From Streptomyces albiflavescens (GTDB taxonomy: Bacteria; Actinomycetota; Actinomycetes; Streptomycetales; Streptomycetaceae), in assembly GCF_014645835.1 (NCBI RefSeq), contig NZ_BMMM01000023.1:90805-154804 (forward strand): DNA of 64,000 nucleotides, read 5' to 3'. This document shows positions 1-7,883 of this stretch, one piece after another. The notes under the pieces were generated by a model. It was not told the origin of the DNA and ran no database searches. It was given only the letters and a program-made list of their open reading frames with translations. Each line of letters begins with the position of its first letter. Position 1 is the stretch's first letter. Both the position numbers and the translations under genes were made by a program.

Positions 1-134
1 GGTCCGATCAGGCCCGCCTGGTGACGGTTCAGCGGTAAGTGTCAAGACTCTTGACTATCACTGGAAGTTTTTACTGACGCGTAACTTCACACTTGAGCTA
101 CTCATCCGTAACTTGAGGAGTGAACAGCATCCTC

Positions 135-148
135 GTGATCCGGATCAC
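135..148. promoter_or_regulatory. 14-bp palindrome upstream of lipase, possible operator
   Basis: The sequence GTGATCCGGATCAC is a perfect palindrome ending 47 bases before the lipase start codon. Its outer bases (GTG...CAC) resemble half-sites of CRP-type regulators; this match is an inference from the sequence alone. A spaced pair of GTAACTT words further upstream (near 81 and 109) may also be regulatory. Confidence 0.35.
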
Positions 149-195
149 AGGGCGTATGTCGTCGCAACTCCCTTGAGCCGCAAGGAGATCACCCG

Positions 196-1056
196 ATGCT
201 GCCCTGGAAACGAGTGCTCAGACCCCTGGCCGCGCTGCTCCTGACCGCCGCAGTCGCCGTCGTCCCCGCCGCCACCGCCCGCGCCGATTCCGCCCCCAGC
301 AGTGGCTGGAACAACTACTCCTGCAAGCCCTCCGCCACCCACCCCCGCCCCGTCGTCCTCGTCCACGGCACCTTCGGGAACTCCGTCGACAACTGGCTGG
401 CCCTCGCGCCCTACCTGGTCGACCGCGGATACTGCGTCTACTCCCTCGACTACGGGCAACTGCCCGGCGTCCCGCTCTTCAACGGGCTCGGCCCCATCGA
501 CAAGTCGGCCGAACAGCTCCAGACATTCGTCGACAAGGTGCTCGCCTCGACCGGCGCCGCCAAGGCCGACCTCGTCGGTCACTCACAGGGCGGCATGATG
601 CCCCGCTACTACCTCAAGTTCCTCGGCGGAGCCCCCAAGGTGAACACGCTCGTCGGCATCGCGCCCGACAACCACGGCGCCACCCTCAGCGGTCTTGCCA
701 ACCTGCTGCCGTACTTCCCGGGCGCCGAGGATCTGCTCTCGGCGGCCACTCCGGGACTCGCGGACCAGATCGCCGGATCCGAGTTCCTGACCAAGCTCAA
801 CGCCGGCGGCGACACCGTCGCGGGCGTCCACTACACGGTCATCGCCACCAAGTACGACGAGGTGGCCACGCCGTACAGCTCCCAGTTCCTCACCGGCTCC
901 GACGTACACAACGTCCTGCTGCAGAACCTGTGCTCGGTCGACCTCTCCGAGCACGTGGCGATCGGTCTCCTCGACCGGATCGCGTTCCACGAGGTGGCCA
1001 ACGCCCTCGATCCGGCGCATGCCACCGCGACCACCTGCGCGTCCGTGTTCAGCTGA
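196..1056 (+). CDS. Secreted alpha/beta-hydrolase lipase/esterase
   Basis: This 286-residue protein is a secreted triacylglycerol lipase or esterase of the alpha/beta-hydrolase fold (class 2 lipase group). The first 31 residues form a signal peptide (KR, hydrophobic core, ARA cleavage site). The HGTFG oxyanion motif follows near residue 55, and the nucleophile elbow GHSQGG places the catalytic serine at residue 130. A late histidine (in SEHVAI or AFHEVA) and an aspartate (KYDEVATP) are plausible triad members. Four cysteines could form disulfides. An AAGGAG ribosome site lies 8 bases before the ATG. The gene is monocistronic and ends in a strong terminator. The exact substrate is not readable from sequence. 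Confidence 0.93.
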   Translation: MLPWKRVLRPLAALLLTAAVAVVPAATARADSAPSSGWNNYSCKPSATHPRPVVLVHGTFGNSVDNWLALAPYLVDRGYCVYSLDYGQLPGVPLFNGLGPIDKSAEQLQTFVDKVLASTGAAKADLVGHSQGGMMPRYYLKFLGGAPKVNTLVGIAPDNHGATLSGLANLLPYFPGAEDLLSAATPGLADQIAGSEFLTKLNAGGDTVAGVHYTVIATKYDEVATPYSSQFLTGSDVHNVLLQNLCSVDLSEHVAIGLLDRIAFHEVANALDPAHATATTCASVFS

Positions 1057-1064
1057 GCACGCCG

Positions 1065-1103
1065 CCGGGGTCTGTCCGGCCTGAGCCGCCGGACAGACCC
1101 CGG
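1065..1103. terminator. Bidirectional terminator
   Basis: A perfect 16-bp stem (CCGGGGTCTGTCCGGC and its complement) with a 7-base loop is followed by AGTTTT. It sits in the 58 bases between two convergent genes and can serve both. Confidence 0.85.
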
Positions 1104-1114
1104 AGTTTTGCCCG

Positions 1115-2122
1115 CTAGCGGCCGTGGCGGCCGCCCGACATCGCCCGCCGCCGGACCGAGGCGAACAGCGCCGCGGCACCGAGCGCCAGGGCGGTCGCCC
1201 CGCCGATCGCGATGTACGACGTCGAGGAGTCGCCGCCCGTCTCGGCGAGGTTCTGCGAGGAACCGTCCGTCTTCGGCCGGTTCACCGTGTCCGTGCCGGC
1301 CGCGGCGGCGCTCTCGGTGCTCGCGGCCGTCGTCGGCTCCGCCGATGTACTGGAGTCGTCGTCACCGTGCCCGTGGTGTTCGACGGTCGACTTGTCGGCA
1401 CCGTCCTCGATCTGCTCCTCGGAGGGTGCGGAGGCGGTCGGGGCGGGGGAGGGACTGCTCCCCGTACCGCCGCTGCCTGCGTTGCCGCTTCCGCCGAAGG
1501 CCACATCCGAGCAGGAGTAGAACGCCTCCGGGCTGTCCGAGCGCTGCCAGATCGCGTACAGGAGCTGCTTGCCCGAGCGCTCCGGGAGCGTTCCGGAGAA
1601 GGTGTAGAAGCCGCCCGAGGCGACCGGGTCGGTGGCCGTGGCGACCGGGTGCTCGAGGTCCAGGTCGTCCCAGCCGAGCGGCTGGGACGGGTCGTAGCCC
1701 GCCTTGGTGATGTACACCTTGAAGGTGCCCTTGTGCGGGGCGGTCACCCGGTATTTGAAGGTGTACGAGCCGCTGCTCACGCCGGTCGTGGGCCAGTCGG
1801 CGCGCGCCAGGTCGAGCCCCTTGAACTCGTCGTTGTTGGCGCTGCACAGCTTGCCGTCCGGTATCAGCGCCTGGTGCTGCCCGTTCGCGTCGCCGATCCG
1901 GATCCCGTTCCAGTCGTAGAGCGCCTGTGTGCCACCCGCCGCGACGGCCGCCTTGCAGGCGTCCGACTTGGGGCTCTCGGGACCCTCCGCATAACACTGG
2001 GACACCCGGCTGACCGGGTCACCCATCGTGCCGTGCGCGGACGCGGGCGCGGCGGCCAGCGCGGTCAGGGCGAGGGGGACGATGCCGACGGCGACGGCGG
2101 CGGCCTTGCGGCGAGCAGACAT
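1115..2122 (-). CDS. Wall-anchored AA10 lytic polysaccharide monooxygenase (chitin/cellulose-binding)
   Basis: This 335-residue protein is a copper-dependent lytic polysaccharide monooxygenase of family AA10, expected to cleave chitin or cellulose oxidatively outside the cell. A 29-residue signal peptide ends in ASA, exposing His30 as the N-terminal residue of the copper histidine brace; the second brace histidine is probably in TAPHKGTF. A Ser/Thr/Glu-rich linker follows the catalytic domain. The C-terminus has a sorting signal: LAETG at about residue 292, a hydrophobic helix and an arginine tail, the LAxTG form handled by class E sortases in Streptomyces. The chosen ATG has GAGGAG nine bases upstream; a longer reading frame starting 45 bases earlier lacks such a site. 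Confidence 0.92.
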   Translation of the reverse strand: MSARRKAAAVAVGIVPLALTALAAAPASAHGTMGDPVSRVSQCYAEGPESPKSDACKAAVAAGGTQALYDWNGIRIGDANGQHQALIPDGKLCSANNDEFKGLDLARADWPTTGVSSGSYTFKYRVTAPHKGTFKVYITKAGYDPSQPLGWDDLDLEHPVATATDPVASGGFYTFSGTLPERSGKQLLYAIWQRSDSPEAFYSCSDVAFGGSGNAGSGGTGSSPSPAPTASAPSEEQIEDGADKSTVEHHGHGDDDSSTSAEPTTAASTESAAAAGTDTVNRPKTDGSSQNLAETGGDSSTSYIAIGGATALALGAAALFASVRRRAMSGGRHGR

Positions 2123-2248
2123 GGGGGAACTCCTCGAAACGGTCCTTCGGGCATCCGGCGAACCCATGGGGGGCGATCAGCAAGTTAGCCCCAAGAAACC
2201 GTGAAATCGCCTGCTGGAGGCGGGTGATGGAGATCCTTATGGCGCTGT

Positions 2249-2281
2249 TAAGGCGGGGCTAACGGGGGGCTCAGGAAGGGC
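2249..2281 (+). repeat. 33-bp direct repeat, left copy
   Basis: This 33-base sequence (starting TAAGGCGGGG, ending AGGAAGGGC) recurs exactly at 6064-6096. The two copies bracket 3.8 kb holding the SLATT protein, a possible small membrane protein and the amidase. They could be attachment-site-like ends of an inserted segment or simply a dispersed repeat; no integrase is seen. Confidence 0.75.
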
Positions 2282-2366
2282 GGTTGCAGAGTCCCGTCTC
2301 ACCTGCGGGCGAGCTGCGGAACCGTCCGTGGTTGTCCGCAAGCGTCCGCGGTGAGTTGCCTTGGTT

Positions 2367-2402
2367 GGCTCCCGGAATGGCTCCCGGATTGGCTCCCGGT
2401 CG
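2367..2402 (+). repeat. 12-bp tandem repeat, three units
   Basis: Three consecutive units share GGCTCCCGG followed by three variable bases (AAT, ATT, TCG). The repeat is intergenic and has no assigned role. Confidence 0.6.
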
Positions 2403-2701
2403 GCCACGCGGGGTCTCTCCGCAGCCCACCCGTCATGCCTAGGCCTGAGAGAGGCCGAGTCGGCAGATTTACAGCGGGCTCCGTTCACCCGCTGCGGCCT
2501 GCGGTTTGCTCTGCAGCCCCCGCTGTCGGGGGACGTCTGGGGGAAACAGCCTGACAGCAACACTCGGGGTCAAGCGTTTGAGAGCGGAAGACGGGGCCCT
2601 TGCCCGCACAGTTGCCTCCGCAGGGAGCAACCCGGCCCTGCTGAGGGCTTGGCCCGGCTCCAGGCGGACGGCGGCGCGTTCTGGGCCCGCATGCGTCGGC
2701 C

Positions 2702-3256
2702 GTGGCGCGGATCTACGTTGTTCCCATGCGCGCGCTGGGTAGAAGGCCGAAACCAGGGGCGGCGGCCCGTCAGACGCTTGCGGACTGGCACAGGAATGTC
2801 CGCATCTTCCATGTCGCCCATGAGCGGTCCGCTTCGTCGTTCCACAAGCGCAGCCGCCAGTACGGGGTCGCCTCCTTGACGCTTTCGGCGGTAGTCGGGA
2901 CGGCAATCTTCGCCACGCTTAACGAGTCGCCGGCCCTGACGCTGCAGATTCTCGCCGGGCTGCTCAGCGTGCTGGCCGCGGTGCTGGCTGCTTTGCAGTC
3001 CTTTCTCGGCTATCCCCAGCTAACCGAACAGCACCGGCAGGCCGTCCTCGAGTACGGCCGTATCCGGCGCCGGATGGAAGTCGCCCTCGCCGGAGATCCG
3101 GAACTGATCACGAGCGAACTGCTGAGCGCGTTCGCCACGGAGCTGGATACCCTGCGCCTGACAGCTCCTTCCCTGTCCCAGCGAGTTCACGACCGGGCGG
3201 TGCAGGATGTGGACGGGGCGGAAGGCCGGCCCAGGACACTGGCCGCAGGGGCATAA
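2702..3256 (+). CDS. SLATT-domain two-helix membrane protein
   Basis: This protein of up to 184 residues looks like a SLATT-domain protein. A basic, helical N-terminal stretch (about residues 25-52, rich in His/Arg) leads into two hydrophobic helices (about 55-73 and 80-102), then a long soluble helical tail containing EQHRQAV and EYGRIRRRME. SLATT proteins are predicted membrane effectors often found with nucleotide-sensing or defence modules; no sensor or nuclease gene is adjacent here. The frame opens with GTG at 2702; an ATG at 2726 is an alternative, and neither has a clear ribosome site. It lies between the 33-bp direct repeats, so it may have been acquired. Confidence 0.7.
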   Translation: MARIYVVPMRALGRRPKPGAAARQTLADWHRNVRIFHVAHERSASSFHKRSRQYGVASLTLSAVVGTAIFATLNESPALTLQILAGLLSVLAAVLAALQSFLGYPQLTEQHRQAVLEYGRIRRRMEVALAGDPELITSELLSAFATELDTLRLTAPSLSQRVHDRAVQDVDGAEGRPRTLAAGA

Positions 3257-3558
3257 CTGGTGGTGCCACTTCTGCGGCCACCCGGGCCCGCCATCGGGAG
3301 CGGGCAGGCGGGCTCAAGACGGATCACCCGCAGCGTCAGTGACACCCAGATGAGGGCGACGAAAGCGGCGCCTGCCCCCGTCAGCAGGACAATCCCAGCG
3401 ATGGCGCCGTCGACCAGCAGCCCGACCACCGCCACCGAGGCAGCCAGCGACCAGCGGAAACAGGCGCGGTAGGAACGCCGACCGTCACCCTTTGCGCTGC
3501 CCGTTCCGGCGGGGGCCGCCTTCGGCGTCGCGTGCTCGCCCCAGGGCTGAGGGAGCAG
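3187..3558 (-). CDS. Possible small two-helix membrane protein, start unclear
   Basis: Downstream of the amidase, a reading frame with high third-position GC encodes a hydrophilic stretch then two hydrophobic segments (roughly 3430-3320), which is unlike chance sequence. It has no ATG, GTG or TTG in a sensible place; the only candidate upstream of the helices is a CTG at 3558, five bases after the amidase stop, without a ribosome site. Its last 70 bases overlap the 3' end of the SLATT gene on the other strand. It may be a real small membrane protein read through coupling, or the remnant of a truncated gene. Confidence 0.35.
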   Translation of the reverse strand: MLPQPWGEHATPKAAPAGTGSAKGDGRRSYRACFRWSLAASVAVVGLLVDGAIAGIVLLTGAGAAFVALIWVSLTLRVIRLEPACPLPMAGPGGRRSGTTSYAPAASVLGRPSAPSTSCTARS

Positions 3559-3563
3559 TGGCT

Positions 3564-5537
3564 CTACTGGCCGGCGTGCACCACGTCCACGTCCGTTGCC
3601 CGGACGAAGGCGAGGCGGTGGCCGAACTGGATTTGGTAGTAGAGGTTGCCTCCCTTGACGAAGCGGTCGGGGGACGTGCTGTCGAAGTTGGACGGGTCGA
3701 AGTACGCGCCGGTCGTGCTGCCCTGGGTGGCGTATCGCTGGCCCGCGAGGAGCTCGTAGGGAAGCGGTGAGTCGGGCTGAAAGGGGACGTCCGCGGGGTA
3801 CGCCGACTCCTCCGGGTTGGCGCGCCCGTAGACCGGTACGTCGCTCAGGCCGGGCTTCGGGGTCACCATCAGGCCGGCGGCGCCGACGGCCGTCGGCCGT
3901 GATGACGGATTTCTGAACCATGCTTTCTGGCCCAGGTACCAGATGGCCGTCCAGTCCCCGCGCCGCTCGGCCACCGCGTACTGCTGGCCGGTGGAGATAC
4001 GCGACCCGATGTCGTAGACGCCAGTCGTCGAGTCCTCACCATCCGGGTGTCTTCCGGAGTCCTGGACGAGCGGGGCATCCTCGCTCGGCTCGGTGTACAG
4101 GCGGACCGCGGCGGAGCCGTGCGGCGCGCACGGCTTGCCGTCGGCAGTGCAGCCCGTGTACGGCGTCCGGTTCGTGCCGAAGTCCGGCAGGACGGTTACC
4201 AGGTCGCTGTTCGCTCCTGCCGTGGCGCGCAGCGGCGCACCGAGGAGCGCGAAGTAGTGACGCCAGTCCCAGTACGGTCCCGGGTCCTGGTGCATGTCCG
4301 GGATAGTGGAGGCCACCGGGCCGGGCACGTTGTCATGGCCCAGGATGTGCTGGCGGTCCAGTGGAATGTCGTATTTCTTGGCCAGGTACCGCACCAGTCG
4401 GGCCGACGAGCGGTACATCTGCTCCGTGTACCAGGTGTCCGGCTGCGCAAGGAATCCCTCGTGCTCGATGCCGATCGACTTGGCGTTGACGAACTGGTTC
4501 CCGGAGTGCCAGCCCACATCCTTGGTCTTGACGTGCTGGATCGTGTGACCGTCCCGGGAGCGGATCGTGTAGTGCCAGGACGCCTCAGCCGGGTCCTGCA
4601 CCGTCTTGATCATGGATTCGCCGAGGGCTTCGGTGTCGTGGATGATGATGTACTGGATCTTTTGGTCCAGTGGGCGGTTGGCGACGTCGTGATTGCCGAA
4701 CCGGCCCTCGGCGAACTCCTCGTGCGGGGCGGGGATCCAGTCGCATGCGAGGGTCTCCGGGCACTCAACACCGTTCTTGGCGTTGTTCCGGGCATTCGCC
4801 TCAAGACGCAGCGCCTTCACTTGCTCGGCGTCGGGCCGCACGCCGGGGCTCGCCCCGAGGCTGACCTGCTGCCCGGTGTCCGTGGTGCGGCGGGCGCCTT
4901 CGCGGATCACCTCGAAGACATTGTTCGCGAACGTCGCCGCCGTCAGGCTGTCGTCCGAGCCCGAGAAGCGCGCCACCGCGCCCCACCAGCCGGCCGGATC
5001 GGCGTCCTGCGGCCTGCCGAGCTGCCGCTGCGTCTTCGCCAGCAGCGCGGCCCCACCGCGTACGTTCTCGGCGGCGTCCGTGCGGAGCCTACTCGCCGGG
5101 ACACCCAGGAGCCGGGCCGCCCGCTCCAGGGTCGTCAGCTGGTCGGGGAGTCCGCCCTTCGTCGTCGGCGCGCCTGCCGCCGCCGTGGGCCTTCGTGCCG
5201 CATCGTGGGCGGTGCCGTCGTGGGGCGCCCCGGCCAGGGCTGCGCGCGTGTCGGTGAGGTGCATCGGCCCGTAGCCGCCGCTGACGCTCGGGGCACCGAC
5301 GTGCGCGTCCCACCGGGACTGCATGTACGACACGCCGAGGAGCACGCTCTGCGGCACCCGGTACTCGGCGGCGGCGTCGGCGAAGGCGCGCTGCAGCCGT
5401 GTCACGAATGCCGTCTGGGAACTGCCCAGGGGCCCCGTACTCAACAGTGGTAACAGCAGCGCGGCGGACGCGGTCACGCGTGCCGTCCGGTGCAGACATC
5501 TCGCCGCTGGGGCGCGGGCGGTGACGGGTCCTCGCAT
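3564..5537 (-). CDS. Secreted N-acetylmuramoyl-L-alanine amidase with degenerate SLT-like N-domain
   Basis: This 657-residue secreted protein contains an Amidase_2/PGRP-type zinc amidase domain that should cut the MurNAc-L-Ala bond of peptidoglycan. Zinc ligands are visible as the histidine in IIIHDTE, the histidine in ILGHDNVPGP and the acidic residue in the DPGPYWDW region. The N-terminal part after the signal peptide resembles a lysozyme-like SLT fold (VLLGVSYMQSRWD...GYGPMHL), but the usual catalytic glutamate is replaced by glutamine (MQSRW). The C-terminal third looks like bacterial SH3-type wall-binding repeats. The ATG was chosen because AGGAGG lies six bases upstream and a signal peptide begins there; upstream sequence in frame has no gene-like character. 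Confidence 0.88.
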   Translation of the reverse strand: MRGPVTARAPAARCLHRTARVTASAALLLPLLSTGPLGSSQTAFVTRLQRAFADAAAEYRVPQSVLLGVSYMQSRWDAHVGAPSVSGGYGPMHLTDTRAALAGAPHDGTAHDAARRPTAAAGAPTTKGGLPDQLTTLERAARLLGVPASRLRTDAAENVRGGAALLAKTQRQLGRPQDADPAGWWGAVARFSGSDDSLTAATFANNVFEVIREGARRTTDTGQQVSLGASPGVRPDAEQVKALRLEANARNNAKNGVECPETLACDWIPAPHEEFAEGRFGNHDVANRPLDQKIQYIIIHDTEALGESMIKTVQDPAEASWHYTIRSRDGHTIQHVKTKDVGWHSGNQFVNAKSIGIEHEGFLAQPDTWYTEQMYRSSARLVRYLAKKYDIPLDRQHILGHDNVPGPVASTIPDMHQDPGPYWDWRHYFALLGAPLRATAGANSDLVTVLPDFGTNRTPYTGCTADGKPCAPHGSAAVRLYTEPSEDAPLVQDSGRHPDGEDSTTGVYDIGSRISTGQQYAVAERRGDWTAIWYLGQKAWFRNPSSRPTAVGAAGLMVTPKPGLSDVPVYGRANPEESAYPADVPFQPDSPLPYELLAGQRYATQGSTTGAYFDPSNFDSTSPDRFVKGGNLYYQIQFGHRLAFVRATDVDVVHAGQ

Positions 5538-6707
5538 GCGTGGCCTCCTGCGATGGTCGGGTGCGTCTGGGCGCACGCGGGCAGCACGGCGTGGGCAACT
5601 GCGGCTCCCCGAAGATCCGCCAAAACGTGGCTGGGGAAGGGAGTTGTCCCGTCGACGGCCACTTCCCGTACTTTCTCTCGGCAGGCGCGCGCGAGCCTGC
5701 CGAGTGTCACTAGCGCGGACCAATGTCCGGTTCGGCTCCACTCGGTCGGCGGCCTGACGCCCCCTCCCGGACGACGGCCACCAGCAATTCCCCCCGCCCG
5801 GCAGGCCGCCGCGGAAGGACTGGCGCAAGGATGGTCTGGCGACACAGGGGCCCGGGCAGCCGGCCCAGCAATGCTGAGGCACGGGTGGGCTGATGCTCAG
5901 CATGGGCCGGCGCCCGCATCGCCGGTGATTGGCAGCGATGCGGACCAACCCAAAGGACGACGGTTCCGGAGGCGTCCATAGACTTCCGCGCTCTGTCTGC
6001 CGCCCTGTGGTGTGCTCGCCATCATCTTGCGCTGCGCGACAATCTGAAAGAAAAGGTTCTTCCTAAGGCGGGGCTAACGGGGGGCTCAGGAAGGGCAATG
6101 GCGAGAGAGCTCAGACACCTGAGCCCTGACCTGTGCGCGGGCTCGTCACCCAGCGTGGGCCGGCTGATCGCGCGCGACCTGGGGAGCCGGTCGGGCAGGG
6201 CAGTTGACGCTCCTCGCTCGGGGGGCCCTTCGGCAGGGGTGGCGTGGGTGATGAGTGCCGTGCGTCGGCCGGCCTCGACGACAAAAGATGCGGGTCTGAT
6301 CCGCCTCGGCGAGAATGCGCCATTTCGGTGGGCCTCGTCATCGGTGATCATGCGTATGACGCGTCGGTCGACTACCTGTCACTGGCCCGTATCGAGGTAG
6401 CCGTCTCGCGCTGGGCCGGGAGGATTTCCGGGGTGTGCGGGTCATCGACGACCTGGGACAGCCTCTGGCGTCCGCCGCGGGCTCCCGGGGGTCCGCCCAC
6501 GCGGCGGTGCTCGGCAGGCCGGACACCGCCCCGGCACAACACCGCGCGTCATCCGAAAGCCCCAACGGACCACACGTCACCTGTATGGCTTACCTGACGT
6601 GCCGTCGTTTGACGCACCCGGAAGCCTAGGATCCGTCACCAGACACAGGCGCTCGGCCTGCCCGTGCCTGGCATCAGCGGGCCTACCCCATGAGTGGAGG
6701 AGACGGG
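5538..6707. other. 1.17-kb stretch without a convincing gene
   Basis: This interval contains the right copy of the 33-bp repeat (6064-6096) and the promoter regions of the amidase and the DUF6230 gene. Several open frames exist on both strands, but none combines a ribosome site with a recognisable domain. A TAGGAT hexamer at 6627 is a reasonable -10 box for the downstream operon. It may hold decayed coding sequence. Confidence 0.45.
6064..6096 (+). repeat. 33-bp direct repeat, right copy
   Basis: This is an exact copy of the sequence at 2249-2281, in the same orientation. Together the copies delimit a 3.8-kb segment. Confidence 0.75.
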
Positions 6708-7325
6708 ATGTCGTACCGCTCCGGCAGGACCCGCTGGAAGCGTTTCGCCGCCGTGCTCGCCCCGGGCATCGTGGCCGCCGCGGCTCTCGGTATCGGCATG
6801 GCGCAAGGAGCGCTGGCCGCTTCGTTCCTCATCTCCGGCCAGAAGTTCCAGGTCGCCGCGGACACTCTGGACATCCGTGGTCTGAGCATCTACCCCTTGG
6901 TGGACGTGGCCAAGAAGGGCACCCTCGTGCCGGTCGTGGTCATTGGAGCCCGCCGTGCGACGCTCGACGGGCTGTGCCAGTCCGTGGTGGTCCCGGTCCC
7001 GCTGCTGGGCCCCTACACGCTGAGAACCACCGCCGGTGAACGGAGCCGGGCGACGAACCTGTTCCTCGACACGACGTCCGTGTCGGTCGGGCAGGCGAAC
7101 TTCGACGACATCGACATCGGCGTGGCGGCGGGAGCGATCAGCAAGGGACCGATCAGCCCTGGGGACAGGGACTCGCGGTTCTTCGATCCCAATGTCTTCG
7201 CACAGCAGGCGGTGTCGGCAACCCTGATCGACGTGCGCGCGACCGAGGTCGCGGTTGCGGCCAGTACGTTCAACCTTCCTGACCTCGATGTGCAGGTCAA
7301 GCAAGGCCGGCACGAATGCTTCTGA
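6708..7325 (+). CDS. DUF6230 family exported protein
   Basis: This 205-residue protein matches the Streptomyces DUF6230 family (some members carry an unproven cholesterol-esterase label). A basic N-terminus and one hydrophobic segment (about residues 13-36, ending ALA) act as a signal or anchor. The rest is beta-rich with the ASFLISGQKF start typical of the family. GGAGGAG lies five bases before the chosen ATG; an earlier in-frame ATG at 6690 lacks this. It is the first gene of a three-gene unit with a DUF6114 membrane protein and another exported protein, suggesting a shared envelope function that is not known. Confidence 0.85.
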   Translation: MSYRSGRTRWKRFAAVLAPGIVAAAALGIGMAQGALAASFLISGQKFQVAADTLDIRGLSIYPLVDVAKKGTLVPVVVIGARRATLDGLCQSVVVPVPLLGPYTLRTTAGERSRATNLFLDTTSVSVGQANFDDIDIGVAAGAISKGPISPGDRDSRFFDPNVFAQQAVSATLIDVRATEVAVAASTFNLPDLDVQVKQGRHECF

Positions 7326-7400
7326 CCCATTGCCAGGGTGCACGCGCGTGCGTACCCACTGACCGTATGCTTCCGCCCGCCGCTCATCAGGAAAACGTAC

Positions 7401-7883
7401 GTGTTCTTCGAATTCTTCGGCAGACGTCCCGAACTGCGCGTCATCGCCACCGGCTCCCGACGGAGATTCAGGAGATGGCGGGGTGAACGACCCTTCTGGG
7501 CAGGGCTGTTCACCTCCGTGGCGGGCCTGCCCATCATGTACTTCCCGTACGCGCACCTGCATCTCGGGGGGATCCCACTGGCACTGTCGACCACGGCCGG
7601 CGCCGGCTCCGTGATCATTGGGACTCTGCTCGTGGTCCTGGGCATGTGTCTCTGGTTCCACCAGCAGGTGCGCGTGTTCGCGGGGGTCGCGGCCCTGCTG
7701 CTCGCCCTCATCTCGTTTCCCGTCGCGAACTTCGGGGGCCTGTTCTTCGGTCTGCTCTCCGGCTTGATCGGCGGCTCCCTGGCCTGCGCCTGGACTCCGC
7801 CCACGGGCACCGCCGAGGCGCCGCCCGCAGTGAACCGTGCATCCACAGCCGTCCCGGTGAGTGAGGACCAGAGTGGGAAGTGA
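7401..7883 (+). CDS. DUF6114 family membrane protein
   Basis: This protein (160 residues from the GTG at 7401) belongs to DUF6114, the usual neighbour of DUF6230 genes. A short basic N-terminus (RRRFRRWRGERPFW) precedes four hydrophobic segments spanning about residues 33-135, then a polar Ala/Pro-rich tail. The GTG at 7401 has AGGA eight bases upstream; a longer version from GTG at 7338 has no ribosome site. Its 3' end overlaps the start of the next gene, indicating co-translation. Its function is unknown, probably as a membrane partner of the DUF6230 protein. Confidence 0.8.
   Translation: MFFEFFGRRPELRVIATGSRRRFRRWRGERPFWAGLFTSVAGLPIMYFPYAHLHLGGIPLALSTTAGAGSVIIGTLLVVLGMCLWFHQQVRVFAGVAALLLALISFPVANFGGLFFGLLSGLIGGSLACAWTPPTGTAEAPPAVNRASTAVPVSEDQSGK

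Larger units (their letters stand above)
2123..2701. other. 579-bp stretch without a convincing gene
   Basis: This stretch carries the promoter of the AA10 gene, one copy of a 33-bp direct repeat and a short 12-bp tandem repeat. Reading frames here lack ribosome sites and recognisable domains, so no gene is called. Confidence 0.5.

Noticed and set aside
2249..2281. tRNA-derived attachment site
   Set aside because: The 33-bp repeat lacks a T-loop or acceptor stem and no tRNA gene or integrase is in the window.
6098..6620. Possible genes in the large gap before the DUF6230 operon
   Set aside because: No frame has a ribosome site, consistent codon bias or recognisable motif.
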